The notes under the pieces are model-generated. The model did not search any database and had not been told where the DNA came from. It was given only the letters and a program-made list of their open reading frames with translations. A stretch of 64,000 nucleotides of DNA from Chamaecrista fasciculata. Lineage: Eukaryota > Streptophyta > Magnoliopsida > Fabales > Fabaceae. The translations under genes were made by a program, and so were the position numbers. Shown here piece after piece: positions 11,008 to 29,385 of the stretch. The stretch is taken from the NCBI GenBank assembly GCA_003254925.1, contig QANZ01028358.1, forward strand, positions 213,384 to 277,383, read 5' to 3'. Position 1 is the first letter of the stretch. Each line of letters starts with the position of its first letter.

Positions 11008-12650
11008 TGAGATTAATCTTAATCTATGGGTTTATATGGTTTTTAAGAAAATAAATAATGGGATGTATCTTATTAATTGGACTTAAATCCCTTTGCTGAG
11101 TTTGTATGATATTTCCATTTGAGATCTCAAACTGCTATCATGTCTTGTACTTCATGTTAAATCCTGATCATGTTTGTTGTTGATTTTTGGTAAAATAAAA
11201 AATATATAAAAATATAAAATGAGAGAGTAGAGTGTGGGAAAGACTTTTCTTAATCCAAGGGTTTTTGACCTCCTGAGTTCAATGACGGCTTGCATTTTGC
11301 GAACAAATGACCGAAAATATGATTTTCGGCATTGTGTATTTTTTTGGCGGCTTTTCAGTCATTTTTTCGTAAAATGGAGGCCGTCATTGAACTCGGAAGG
11401 TTAAAAAACCTTGGATTAGGAGTTTTCGTAGTCTTCAGAGTCGTCGTGTATCTCATCGAAAAGTTTGTCGGAGACTTGAGGGACCAAAACGGAATTTTGA
11501 GAAAACTTGAGGGACCAAAATGGGACTTTGGCCCAAAAAATTGAGGTTAGGGTATAATTGACAACAATGTGAAACGTTTGGGGCATAACTGACACAAAAC
11601 AAACTTTGGGAGCATAACTGAAACTGACCCCAAACGTTAAGGGCACCAACAGGTGTTTTGCCAAATACTTATAATTAAGTTTCAAAATTTGATAAACCAA
11701 TCTTTTAAAATTTTAAGTTTGTTCACTTAGTATCATGAATTTTAAAATTTGACAGATAGATCTTTTAAACTTTCAACTTTGTTCATTTAGGATAATTGAA
11801 CTTTCAAACAAGTGAGGTTATTTAAATGTATTAAATGAATGAAATTAAAAACTCATAAGTTGTGTCTGTCAACTATTTGAAAGTTGAGGTCTCTCTGTCA
11901 ATTTTTAAAATTGATGGGTTCTAAGTGAACAAAGTGAGAACTCAGAGAATCTCTTCATCAAATTTTAAAACTTAGAGGTTGTTTTCTGCCCCGTTCTAGA
12001 ACTTTTAAAGTCTTAGTTTAATTTAGTCTTTTTTAAAAAAGAAAATTATGATAGAATAATTTATTTTTTTTAGCAAGCTAGAGTTTTCTTTGTCAAATTC
12101 ATAATAAAGGTTGGTTACTCTCAAGTTAGATTTTTTATTTTCAATTTTGCCCTCAAAGTTTAATTATTATCAATTTTGTCCCTAAAGCTTCATATTTTGA
12201 ATGATTTTATCTTCTGCATTAATTCCGTCCAATGAATTAATGACAAACTGACAAAATAAAAATAGCTTTATGCGTCTGATATAATATAAAACTATTACAA
12301 AGAAAACAAATTAAATCTTAGCTTAAATTGAAAATCACGTAGAGTTTACGTTAATTAATTGGATGAAGTGATGGCAAATGACAAATTCAACTAAAATTTG
12401 GGGACAAAATTAATAGTAAATAAACTTTTAAGATGAAATTAAAAATTGATATAAATTTTGAGAACTGAAAATATGTTTTTTTAGAAACTAATTAATAAAC
12501 ATTTTTTTGGTCAGAATTAATAAACATTTAATATATTCAATAATTTGTTTTTGGTCATTAATATATTTAATAATTAAAAATTGAGAATTATATTGTGGCA
12601 TGGATAAATGACTGGACCTAAGATGATGAGGTCCAATAGAAGAGAGCATG
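11008..12650. other. Intergenic region with several decayed foldbacks
   Basis: There is no gene between the hydrolase stop and the S15a promoter. It holds a small foldback (11251-11420), the right end of a GGCAAAACACCTG-type foldback whose left end is missing (about 11450-11663), a 'gaattttaaaatttgacagatagatc' repeat related to the element at 29106-29385 (about 11690-12000) and a family C-like repeat (about 12112-12475) resembling 20002-20348. Confidence 0.5.
11251..11420. repeat. Small foldback repeat
   Basis: TAATCCAAGGGTTTTTGACC at 11251 is mirrored by the inverted copy ending CCTTGGATTAGG near 11420. The arms are about 45 bp and carry 'gagttcaatgacggc'. The loop carries 'gaccgaaaatatgattttcggc', itself palindromic. 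I could not confirm a target duplication. Confidence 0.6.
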
Positions 12651-12654
12651 CAAA

Positions 12655-12703
12655 GGCCCAAAGGTTACATATTAGCATTGAAGCCCAATATTCAAAACCC
12701 TAA
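12655..12703 (+). promoter_or_regulatory. Site II and telo-box elements of the S15a promoter
   Basis: GGCCCA at 12655-12660 and AGCCCA at 12682-12687 are site II-type motifs. AAACCCTAA at 12695-12703 is an exact telo-box. This pairing just upstream of the transcription start is characteristic of plant ribosomal-protein genes and of TCP-type and telo-box-binding regulators. It supports growth-linked expression of the gene downstream. Confidence 0.75.
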
Positions 12704-12719
12704 ATACAAGTGAGGGCGC

Positions 12720-12840
12720 TCTATATTTCTCATCAGCTTCTTCTTCTTCTTCGTTTGTTTGAGCTTCCTTCTCGATTCTGAAGCTTCTGCAGCTGCCGTA
12801 ACCCGCGCAGTTTCACCGAGTGTTTTTTGGTTCGAAGTTG
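12720..12840 (+). other. Probable 5' leader exon of RPS15A
   Basis: A pyrimidine-rich leader (ttctcatcagcttcttcttc) follows the telo-box and ends at a good donor, AAGTTG|GTAAGATCT (12840/12841). The matching acceptor is just before the coding exon at about 13772. The transcription start is estimated. Confidence 0.6.
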
Positions 12841-13762
12841 GTAAGATCTGGTTCTCATTGTCCTGAATCTCTCTTGTTTTGTTTCTAAGAACATGTATGA
12901 AATTGCGATTTATGATTTTGCGTTTCCACACTCCTAGCGTTTACGTGTTGCTATGGAAAATAGTCTGTGATGTGAGAGTGTAATCTAATTTAGGTCCCAT
13001 GTTAGATGAATATATGGGCATTTGTAAAGAAGGGGAAAAAGGATCCAGAAGGTTCATGTTGGTGTTATAATATGGGAACCCAACTGAGTATTTTTTTTTT
13101 TTTAAATTTTTAAGTTGTTTTGAGTGCCACGGAAAGCTTTAGGTTTATGTTGGCAAACTTTTCAACATTTAAATCCATATATATGGATCAAGCGAGTCTA
13201 AGAAATTATGGGAACAACAGGATAACAACACAGTTTTACACTTTGAGCACAATTCAAAAAGGCAAAATTGGTTCTTAACTATTAACTCAACTCTTTGTGT
13301 TCTGGATTTCTGGTTGTTAGTGGCTACTCATATTTTAGAGGTTATATGAGTTGGCATTCCTTTGGGATTTTCTAATTTTAAACCTGTTATTAGTACTCCT
13401 AAAAATTCATAAAGTTTGGTTGAGTTGTTAATGCTTTAGGCTTCATGAGACTTTATTTTTGTGATATGTCTTGATGTTGATTTTGTTTAAATTTTCAAGT
13501 GCCAGTGTCACTTATGGTTGTTTAGCTAAGATGGAGTTGTAGTTTCATTGAAACTACCAGTGGATTAATTGGTAGGTCTCCTTCATCAAGGCAAGGGAAA
13601 TAATAGAAAATGAAAGTGGTTGTATGACTATCTCAAGTTTTTATCATGCAAAGTAGTTTTTAACCTTTGAATACAGATTCTCTTTTTTTTATGACTTACG
13701 ATTGTCTTGCATTTGGTCAGTTGCATTATGTTGGATATGGTTAATGCTTATTAAAATTTTGA

Positions 13763-14682
<920 letters not shown>

Positions 14683-17600
14683 GCTTATTTTTTTGCTTTC
14701 ATTAAGTTATTTCAGTTTTGAAACTCCTACATGTTTGTAATGAACGTGGTAGTGTTCTCAAGTTTAGCAGTTGTTTTGTGATGCGCATTAAGTTTGGTTG
14801 CAATTTAATTACATGGTACTTATGATCAAATATTCAAATCTAATACCTTCTTCATTGTTCTTATTTACCAATGCTTCTCATTTACTTATAACTTATGAGT
14901 ATAACTGGGGAGCATTAGCGATTGTAGAATACCATAATTTATGTCTTCCTATAAGTTAAGTTTTGTTGCACTCTCCTGCATCTCGTATTAATAGTATGTG
15001 AACAGTGTTTTACTTGATAAAATATTAGAATAAGTTTATGATAATAAATTAAAGAAATAAATGCCAGCAACACTCATTCATACCTTTGACTTTGTTGCTC
15101 ATAATTAGAATACTGAATAGTGTTTTGCATCCACAAATATTTCTTTTAAACGAGAGTTTCTACCTAGAAGAGAAAATAAATAAATAATAAACAGAAGCTG
15201 CTTGGAAAGAATCACATGAGAATGATTGATAGGTTATGGTTTTCTTAATTAGTGAGTAGTGACCACTCAATGGTCGGTCACAGCTCAAAATTGCTGGAAA
15301 TGGTCCCCTTCTATCTCCGAAGTGCTATCCCAACACTCAAAGTTGCTTTTATTTTCTTCATTAAGATATCATCTGTCTACATTTAATCAAATGTTAAGAG
15401 TTTGAATCATGATATAAAACTTTAAATTTATCTTTGGATAAACTGTTTTATTCTTTAAAGTGTATGCTTATGAAAAGATTAGTTATTGTTATCGAGAATA
15501 TCATCTGGAAGCAACAAGATTAATGCTAAATTGCACTAAGACCCCTTGAGTTTTCAGTTGTGCTTATTTAGGACCTTTGAATTTTAAAATTTGATAGATA
15601 AACTCATGAACTTTCAACTTTGTTTATTTAAGACCATTTTTAAACATGTTGATGATGGATGAGTCTGAAAAATGCCAAAGTGGAAGATATGATATCTCCT
15701 GCAAGTTGGGAAGTAAAGAAAAGTTGTAGTTTTCAACAGTGCATGCCAATTGCCAATGGGGACATAGATAACTATGAATTATGGACAGACCCATAAAGGA
15801 TTTAGGTGTATGGGTGTCATAATCGCTATGAGGAAATTCATTCATAAGTAGTGGCAGGAAAATTTGACTTTTCACAACTTTATCATCTTTTGCTTTGTCT
15901 ATCTCATCAATTGAATGGAATAAGATGTTTTAAAGAAATAAATGCGGAATATTATCTTAAATTTTAGTTTTTATGTAGACAATTTTTTTGAACTTTGAAA
16001 AGTATCATAAAGATTCATGAAAGATAATCTTCAGTATTCTGACAATTTTTTTAGAATATTATCTGCATATTATTTCTTTTTATTTAATTATTTTTATATT
16101 TTCTTTTTATTTGTGAAATATTTTGAGGTATTCTTTTTTTGAATTATCTCAACTTTATGATGATAAACTTCAATAATGCTTTCTAGGACTGTAGTATCAA
16201 CTATCAACAATAATCCAGCTTTCCTTCTTCACTGGATTTTTTCAGAATAGAAATTCTTGCAATATTCATTTGACAAATTTATAAGAAATTTGATTATTAA
16301 TCGTCACCTCTCTCTTCTCTTCTTCCACCAATGACCAGATTTCAGGGAGAGCATAAATAAAAAATTTGAGATTTTTTTTAAAAAATTATTTTTTAACTTG
16401 AGTGAGGTTGAAAAGATAAACTTTTGGATAGGACTCAGTTCCCTAATTATTTAATTCCACCGATTCTCCCTTACAGAATTCTTCAAAGCATGTGACGCAC
16501 ATGCTATTGTAGAATTACTAAAAGCACAGAAATTTTTATATCTAATTTTTTGTAATCAAAATGTAATATGTAAACTCAGGCCAAAAAAAAAAATGTAATA
16601 TGTAAACAAAAATAAAATAATCCTAAATAATCAATAAAAAATTTATCTCTTTTATGATATATGTTTCTGATAAATTTCATCTGTCATTTTCTTCCAAAAT
16701 TATTAATCTTATATATTTATATGATTTTTCACTTTTTGATTTTAATTTTATTATTGATATTTAATTTTATTTTATTTGTTAATAGTTTTGACTGAATAAA
16801 AAAAGATTCATTAAAAAGTAGTTTATAACTCTGAGTTCATTTCATCTAAACTTGAAGTAAGAAAGATATAATTAACTTTTTTTGTTTGACTATAGAATGA
16901 GAGACTTAACTTTTAAGACTTGATTTAAACTTATTTGTTGAGGACTCAAACTTAATAGAGAAAATATTCATAAAAAGCAATATACAATTATGGATTTATC
17001 AATTTGCTAAAAAAAAGTATGAACTTATAACATTCGAACTTAAAATAAAATAGATATGATTACGCACAATCATTTGTGATCAAAAAGTGAAAAAACATGA
17101 AAATATGTAAGATCAATTTTACAAATATTTATATGAGCAAAAGTACTTTCTGTGACTCTAAATTATGAGGTAACTAGCAGTTGTACCTTCGAACTTTTTT
17201 TATGGTCAATTGTATTATCAAACTTTCACATTTGACGTAATTGTTACCCAAGGCCTAACTACGTCAATTTTATTAACGAAAAATGCTGACATAATGATCA
17301 CAAGACAAGTGACTTTTTGTTCCTAGCTACTTTATTTTGGTGTCGATTGCTCTTGCGCTCATGTCAATTGTACCCTTAAATTTTTATATCTTTTGTCAAC
17401 TTTCAAAAATATTGACATCGGCATTTCCCATTAATGAATTAGACAATGTTAGACATTAAGGTATAATTGAGTTAAATATAAAATTTTAAGGGTACAATTG
17501 ACCACGAAAAATGTTTAGAGATATAACTGACACTTACTCTATAATTTGAAAGTACCAAAATACTTTTCATATATATATATATAAATGTTAAGATTGAAAT

Positions 17601-18430
17601 TTACCTCAAACATAAGATCAAAAGTATAATTTAACCTCAACAAAATAATGACTAAATATATTAATGAATAATGATTTACTTGACTAAAACAGAATATGGA
17701 ATCTACCTCTATATAATATAATTGAAGCAGTGTGTATCCATGTGAACCCATATGGTTAGATTTTCTTCAATGAGATGGTGTCATGACTCTCCAATCCAAT
17801 GATTGAAATAGATAAACCTAATTTAATGATTTTAAAATCTAGATTAACTATCCTAAATAGAGACGAATCATTTGATAGTGATAAAACTACTAATTCATAT
17901 TTTCTTCACTTCTGTCAAAATCATACTGCACTCCTTTATTTTTTTTAAATATATTTACTTTCCCCAAGTTTTTTCCCCCAACATATTCATTTCTATTTCT
18001 TCTTCACATCTTTTCATACATGGCAAAATAATTATATCAACTTGACCCAATATAATGTTAAAAATAAAATCTTTTTATATTCAATTATGACAAAGAGAAA
18101 AAATATTTTCTCTTAAAATGAATTTGTACCATCTCTCTATTAATAGTCAATCTAATTTTGTTCAAAAAAAAAAAATCTAATCATAAAGATTTGAATGACT
18201 TTTATGTCAAGTTTTATTACTTATTTCAGTTTGCCCGAAATAAGACAATTAAAGATTTTCTAAATACAAGATATTGACGAAAAATTTATTAAATTATTTA
18301 CTAAAAATTCTTCTTAAAGAAAAAAAAGATATCTCTATGGTTTCTCTATATAAAACACATCCTTATATTTATATTAATTCTTACATCTTTATCTTCTCCA
18401 TCTACCGGTCACAGGATTTTTTTAACTCAC

Positions 18431-18433
<3 letters not shown>
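14683..18433. other. AT-rich intergenic region, no gene seen
   Basis: This is the S15a 3' flank followed by about 3.7 kb without a coding exon I can support. It contains decayed foldback pieces: 'aattgcactaagaccccttgag' near 15530-15660, 'cattcgaacttaaaataaaa' repeats near 16800-17110, and a foldback about 17138-17570 ('aaaagtactttctgtg' against 'gtaccaaaatactttt'). A 40-bp segment at 16004-16043 matches 7937-7976 at 39 of 40 positions. Confidence 0.5.

Positions 18434-18486
<53 letters not shown>
18434..18486. repeat. (TC)n microsatellite
   Basis: About 26 uninterrupted TC units lie in the region upstream of the MAP kinase gene. The short ORF spanning it (LSLSLSLS) is an artefact of the repeat. 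Confidence 0.95.
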
Positions 18487-18489
<3 letters not shown>

Positions 18490-19803
18490 GTGCATTAAAT
18501 GAAAATAAATTATATATTAAATTATACTTTTGATCCTATATATTTGGTATGAATTTCAGTTCAGTCTTTTTTTTTTTTAAATTAATTCTACATGTTTCCA
18601 TAATTTTCATGATTTGAATTCAAACTTATTTTTAAATTTAATTTGACCTTATTTATTAGCGGTTTTACTTTCAATTGAAAAAAAATTGTCAAAAATAATT
18701 TATAACTCTAAAGTACTTATACTTAAAACAAGATATAAATTTTACTTATTTGACTTTGAATGAATAATTCACTTTTAAAGTTTAATTTGACAATATTTTT
18801 GGACAAATAATATTTCATTAAAAAGTAAAAACAACTTATAATTCCATATTCATTATATTTAAACTTAAAATAAAAAATATATAACTATATTTAATAATTT
18901 AAGACCAAAAATAAAAAATTATAAAAACATAAAAGATCACATGGAAAAAAAAAAATAGATGTAACCAAAATGAAATTTTTGTGTGGCTTACGTGCTTTTT
19001 TCTCAATACTCATCATTCTAAAAATCGCACTGCAATATATTTTTTTCTTTTTATATTTTATTGATCATTTTCTTTTCCAGTTTCCACCCTTTTACTTTAA
19101 TGTTTCTCTGTGAAGAAGCCTGAGCTCTACACCACAAAGCCTTCAACTTGAAGAACACGGTCTCTCTTCTCTTCTCTTTTCTTCTTTGGGATTCTCTCTG
19201 AGATCCAAAAGTTTCTTTCTTTTTCTTTTCCACTCAGAAAATTTTCCATTCCAATCTTCACACACACACACACACACATATACACAACGAAGGAATCTTT
19301 TTCTGCTCTGAAACCCCAAGCATTTTCTCTTTTTCAGTCTTCATATTATCATTATCATTATTATTATTATATTCATTTCTTTGGGAGATCCTCCCAAGAT
19401 TAGTTTTTTCCGCTGATTTTTAGCACAATAGCTTATTAGCAAAAATACACACTGTACTCCTATGTAATTTTGTTACTTCCGCCAAATTTTCTTGGTTTTC
19501 TTGTGTTTGTTTCCTCTTTCATTACTTTCTTGATTCAAATATTGAGTTTTTCACTTTCAATTCCAGTTGCTATTCTAGCTGCCACCAAACTCTATTCAAG
19601 TTGATTTTTTTTTTCTTTTGTTAGTTTGTATTTGGTCCTTTTCTTGCATTTTGATCACCTCCTTATGGTCCAAGCGTTTTTGGTACCACTTTATCCATTT
19701 TTGAAGTTATAGCTTTTCTGGGTTTTGGAATTGGAAGTAAGAGTTTGAAGATCTGGATTTGATTGACTTAAATCATTGAGGGGTTTTATGCTTAGTTGCC
19801 TAG
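18487..19803 (+). promoter_or_regulatory. Promoter and 5' leader region of the MAP kinase gene
   Basis: The upstream part (to about 18930) is a degenerate foldback repeat. From about 19080 to the ATG the sequence becomes pyrimidine-rich (tctctcttctcttctctttt) and lacks exon-like open frames, which fits a long 5' leader. An (AC)n run lies at about 19260-19278. I cannot place the transcription start exactly. Confidence 0.4.
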
Positions 19804-24902
<5,099 letters not shown>

Positions 24903-24995
24903 TTTTGGACACTACAAAATTAGGTGCAACTTTTGGGAGGATTTTGCTATTTGGTTCTCCAATAGTAGCAGAAAGTGGATTTTTCAAAGATTTTG

Positions 24996-25382
24996 GGCTA
25001 AAATGTAGAAAAACTTATCTGAACTTTCATCACTTTGCAGAAAACCTCCTGAATTTTGAAAAGCGACGAAATACCCCCTAAATTTTTTATTGTGTAAATA
25101 ACTCCTTTTTGTTAAAATTCTCATTGAAAAAATCAAGAAATTTTATTTTTTTCTTTTTGCTACTATTAACAATAGTTTATTGTAATTTTAGATCAATGTA
25201 AAATGTAACAACAATCATAAAATTATATTAAAAAAATTAATTTTTTTATGGAAAAATCTTAACAAAATGGATTTTTTGCACAAAATAAAAAATTTAGAGT
25301 CTTCTGCTACTATCTTCAGAGGTCATGGAGGTTTCTTGCACGGTGACTAAAGTTCTTAAGAGGGTTTTGTGCATTTTCAGCC
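24996..25382. mobile_element. Foldback MITE just 3' of MPK16, 'family A' copy 1
   Basis: Termini are GGCTAAAATG and the inverted ...CATTTTCAGCC. The flanks AAGATTTTG (24987-24995) and AAGATTTTT (25383-25391) match at 8 of 9. It starts about 90 bp after the MPK16 stop, so it probably lies in the 3' UTR or supplies the 3' end. Related copies are at 28670, 34118, 41479 and 44152. Confidence 0.8.
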
Positions 25383-26399
25383 AAGATTTTTGTTTGTTTC
25401 TTTGTTTGCTATGCTACTTTTATTGGAGAACTTGATAGTAAACACTAAGCACTTGATAAACTTAACATTTGTTCTTTTGATCTGGGTTTGTGTCTTACAC
25501 CTAATCCCAGATTGATAATATCTGAATTTTGAATAGTAACAACATAACCTTCATTAGTCATTATTATTACTCTCTGATTCATTTATGGTTTGGGATTAGA
25601 AACACATGAAAAAAAAAAATGCTCTGAAATGAAGGCAGAGCCATTCCAGACTAGGTGTACCTTTTTTTTTGTTAACTTCCCTGCCCTATTAATACTTTGG
25701 GCCATAACACTGATATTGTATTTTTGTTATTACTCACTTTTCACTTACCTTGTATTCTAATTTCTAAATAATCATCCCCTCCTCCTCTTGAAACTTGCAA
25801 GTTGCAACTGTATTTTGAATCAAGACTGGATTATGTGGTGGTAGAAAGAGGAACAACACAAACTTGACATGTAGAGTATTAATTCCAACTTGTTTTACAT
25901 GAGTGCTTGATTTGATTTCTACTTGTACTCTGTATGTTAGTAATTCTAATATCTTTTTTTTTTAATTTTGGCTAAAATACCAAAAACCTTTTCAAGTTTT
26001 GGTATATATATATATATATATATTTCATTATCATATTCTTACAAAATTGGAAATTTTATAAAAACTTGATTCATTTTTTACTATCATTCTAAAAACTCAT
26101 AATACAACATAAGATTATATTGTGATTACGGTTGATTGGACTAGTAAATAGTTAGATGAGATCTGGATTTTTTTTGCATTGTAAATACATTACAATTTAG
26201 AAAGAAAAAAGAAAAGTTAGAGAGAAAAACATGATCTTACCGACACATTTTTTCTCTAACTCTTTCTTTATTTCTCTAGACTACAATGCATTTGTACCGC
26301 AAAGGATTTACTTATATAGTCCTTTTAGAGATTTCAATGAAATTGCATTTATGATTATAATGCAAAATTGCTAAAAAGGAAATGTAATTTTTTTTTTTT
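25383..26399. other. Intergenic DNA, no gene seen
   Basis: AT-rich sequence between MPK16 and the guanylate kinase gene. It holds a (TA)n run near 26010 and no exon I can support. Confidence 0.5.
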
Positions 26400-26605
26400 G
26401 GTTTTTGGTAACAAAAGTTTAATGAGTTGGGTTTCGGAGCCTCACTAAGGCCAATGGATGTTTTCAGTCTATGAGAACTTACAAAAGTACTTACAGTTTT
26501 ACATATCATCTATCAACAAGGTCTTTAATCAACATCGGGATTCGAATTCACGACTTTGTGGGTTATGAGTTGACTCTTTAGCAACTGGGTAACCTTTATT
26601 GGCAA
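26400..26605 (-). mobile_element. tRNA-derived SINE, minus strand
   Basis: The reverse complement starts TTGCCAATAAAGGTTACCCA, has an A-box-like GTTGCTAAAGAG and a B-box GAATTCGAATCC, and ends in an A-rich tail (the T run at about 26388-26400 on the plus strand). It belongs to the same family as 6764-6951 and 53430-53626. A short ATGTA repeat at both sides may be the target duplication. Confidence 0.75.
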
Positions 26606-26855
26606 TGTAGAATCTTAACTTAGATCGAAGAGTACACAAGTTGGTCGTCAATTCATGAGATGAATTTAGAGAAAAAAAATAAAATCAACCAAAATGTAAA
26701 ACTGAAAAAGATAAAATTGACAATAAAGAACCAAGTTTAGGGGGACTAACATGAGGATAGATGTTACAGTTAGAGGAGCAGAAAGTGACTTTTTGCCCAT
26801 TGATGCCAGAATGAAATTTTGGATTCTATGATACAGTCTTGACCATCTCTTCTCC

Positions 26856-27725
26856 ATGTTTCGTAGGCTCTTGTGCTCCTCTCTCTCTCACTCCAATCTT
26901 CACATTCTTCCGATTTCGCGCGCTAATTTCGTGGCCGGAACTCGCAAAATCGCCAGATTTCACATCACCAAACCACTCCGGCGACGATTCTCTTCTTCTT
27001 CGTATTCTCGAATGGGCGATTCCGCCGCGAGGCCCATTCCGGCCATCGACAAATCCGATAGGTCAGAGCTTCTTCGCGCTCTCGAATCATCTCTAGGTTC
27101 GTCGTTTAGCTCTCATCCTCTGATTCCGAATCCCAATCCCTTGATTATAGTAATAAGCGGGCCAAGCGGAGTCGGAAAAGACGCTGTGATTAAAAAACTA
27201 AGGGAATCTCGTGAGGGTCTTCATTTTGTGGTTACTGCAACGAGCCGACCTAAAAGACCTAATGAAGTTGATGGAAAGGATTATTACTTTGTGAGTAAAG
27301 AGGAGTTTCAGTCCATGGTTGAGAAAGACGAGCTTCTTGAATATGCGATTGTTTATGGAGATTATAAAGGTATACCTAAACAGCAAATTAGGGATTATAT
27401 GGGGAAAGGGTATGATATTGTGTTGAGGGTTGATATTCAAGGGGCTCAAACATTGAGGAAGATTCTTGGTGATTCTGCAGTTTTTGTTTTTCTTTTGGCT
27501 GAGAGTGAAATGGCAATGGTGGAGAGATTGGTTGATAGAAAAACAGAAACTGCAGAGTCTCTGCTTGTGAGGATTGCTACTGCTAGAGAGGAAGTGAAGC
27601 ATCTTAAGGGTTTTGACTATGTAGTTGTGAATGCAAAAGGGAAGCTTGAAAATGCCGTTACATTAGTAGAGTCCATTATTGATGCAGAGAAAGCTAAGGT
27701 CTGGCAAAGAAGTGCAGTAGTATAG
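26856..27725 (+). CDS. GK3: Guanylate kinase, organelle-targeted
   Basis: A single 289-codon exon. The enzyme phosphorylates GMP to GDP using ATP. The first 50 residues are rich in Arg, Ser and Leu with almost no acidic residues, a plastid or mitochondrial transit peptide. The P-loop is SGPSGVGKD (101-109). The GMP-binding region [19 protein letters not shown] spans 129-147, with YGDYKG at 167 and VDIQGA at 192. The lid/LID-like and C-terminal part ([17 protein letters not shown]) is complete. The transit peptide and layout match the GK3 / rice Virescent-2 type, not the cytosolic two-domain GK1/GK2. Met53 (27012) could give a shorter form without the transit peptide. A donor-like TTTCAG|GTAAGC at about 27758 suggests a 3' UTR intron. 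Confidence 0.93.
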   Translation: MFRRLLCSSLSHSNLHILPISRANFVAGTRKIARFHITKPLRRRFSSSSYSRMGDSAARPIPAIDKSDRSELLRALESSLGSSFSSHPLIPNPNPLIIVISGPSGVGKDAVIKKLRESREGLHFVVTATSRPKRPNEVDGKDYYFVSKEEFQSMVEKDELLEYAIVYGDYKGIPKQQIRDYMGKGYDIVLRVDIQGAQTLRKILGDSAVFVFLLAESEMAMVERLVDRKTETAESLLVRIATAREEVKHLKGFDYVVVNAKGKLENAVTLVESIIDAEKAKVWQRSAVV

Positions 27726-27787
27726 GGTTATTAGCTGATGTGATTGTGATTGTTTCAGGTAAGCCTAAGATCCTTAATCATGTTTTC

Positions 27788-28031
27788 TGATGCCAGTTTA
27801 GTCCTTAGATTATATGAACATTGTTATTTCAGTTTTTGATCATTAAAAATGCTTAATTTAGTTACAAATTTGTCTTCCTATGAATAACTTACCACTGTAT
27901 AGCTCAGACATTGGAGTGACTAAATTGCATAGAGTTATGAATTTTCAAAATCTAAATCAGTCATTTCGAAAATCGAATAACTAAACTAATAGGGCCATAT
28001 AATTCAAGGGCTGAATTGATAGTTTACTCTT
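27788..28031. repeat. Foldback repeat, 'family G'
   Basis: 'agtttagtccttagattatatg' mirrors 'catataattcaagggctgaattgatagtttactc'. A clearer copy is at 43084-43349. Confidence 0.55.
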
Positions 28032-28669
28032 TCTGATAAATAGAGACTTAAATGTGCCATGGGCTTCAGTTGAGCCAATATTTTTTCTCTGTGCTGTATT
28101 ATTGTCATAGAAGTATTACTAAGAAAAGCTGACTGTTTAATCATTACCGTCTTTCTATGGCAAACAAATTTAAAAAATCACTTGCATTTGGCAAATGTAG
28201 CACTAAGGACTGTTAAAGCATGTGTTTAGACAGAGTGATATATATGGACTTTGATTTGTAAGAAGAGAAGGTGCTTTTGATTTCAATTTAAATGCTTGAA
28301 TCTAAGAATGGCCCAGCTACTTTAAAGTAGTAGACTAGTATTATTAGTTGCACATTGTGAGCAAATGACATATGGAAGGTCTGAAATACATTGTATACAG
28401 CTAGAAATGGGAATCAAATCACGAATCTGAATTTGAGTTGGTTTCAGTTAAATTTGATATACTTTTAATCATATAAGTGTATGTTATACATGTGTGTGAT
28501 TGGGTGGGCTTATTGTTGCGGTATCTGCTGTAATTTCAGAATAGGTTATCACTGTTTATGTCAACTGACCTTATGGTCATATAATCAAATTGAGTAAATC
28601 ACATATGTTATGCGGCTTTATGTTATATGTCCGTCTAGATGCATCTTGAGCATTTTGTCATTAATATTT

Positions 28670-29056
28670 GGCTAAAATGTACAAAATTATCTTTGAACTT
28701 TAGTTACTCTGCCAAAAAAAATCTCATGAACTTTGAAGAGTGACGAAAGACTCTCTGAACTTTTGATTTTGTGCAAAAAAATACTTTTTGTTAAAATTTT
28801 CATTTAAAGAAAAAACAAGTTTTTTATATTTTATAATTGCTGCCTTTTACATTGATCCAAAATTAAAATTAACTATTGTTCTAATTAATGGTAGCAAAAA
28901 GAACTAAAGTTTCTTGATTTTTTTCAATGAAAATTTTAACAAAAAAGATTATTTGCATAAAATCAAAAGTTTAGGGGGTCTTTTGTCACTCTTTGAAGTT
29001 CATGGGAGTTTTTTACACAATGGCCAAAATTATGGGAGTTTTATGTAATTTTAGCC
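28670..29056. mobile_element. Foldback MITE with perfect 9-bp TSD, 'family A' copy 2
   Basis: It begins GGCTAAAATG and ends CATTTTAGCC-like (AATTTTAGCC). A perfect 9-bp duplication TTAATATTT lies at 28661-28669 and 29057-29065. It is 387 bp, with inverted arms carrying 'ctttgaagagtgacgaaaga' and its mirror. The 9-bp duplication points to the Mutator superfamily. Confidence 0.88.
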
Positions 29057-29105
29057 TTAATATTTCACACTTAGTAACTAGTCCCTTTCTGCTCTCTTTT
29101 CTTTT

Positions 29106-29385
29106 GGGTAAATTGCACTAAGATCCCTTGAGCTTTCAGTCGGGGGCAGAAAACAACTCTGAATTTTAAAATTTGACAAAGAGACCCCCTAAGTTCTCAA
29201 CTTTGCACACTTGGAACCAGACATAATTCTGGAGTTTTCAATTTCGATTAGTCAATACTTTTTTTGAAACCTCAGGGTTCTAAGTAAAGTTGAAAGCTCA
29301 TAGAATCTGTCTGTCAAGTTTTGAAACTCTTGGGTGTTTTCTGCCCCCTAGCCTAAAACTCAAGGGGCCTAAGTGTATTTTAACC
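29106..29385. mobile_element. Foldback MITE, 'family E'
   Basis: The left end GGGTAAATTGCACTAAGATCC is mirrored by the right end GTGTATTTTAACC. The arms repeat 'gggggcagaaaacaactctgaatttt' and its mirror. The flanks TTTTCTTTT (29097-29105) and TATTCTTTT (29386-29394) match at 8 of 9. Confidence 0.75.

Noticed and set aside
12692..12931. 79-aa minus-strand ORF over the S15a leader
   Set aside because: Lies opposite the promoter and leader of RPS15A and has low-complexity Lys runs from the CTT-rich leader.
18274..18498. 74-aa ORF over the (TC)n tract
   Set aside because: The predicted LSLSLS tail is a direct reading of a microsatellite; there is no coding signal upstream.
27198..27602. 134-aa minus-strand ORF
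   Set aside because: Shadow of the guanylate kinase coding sequence.
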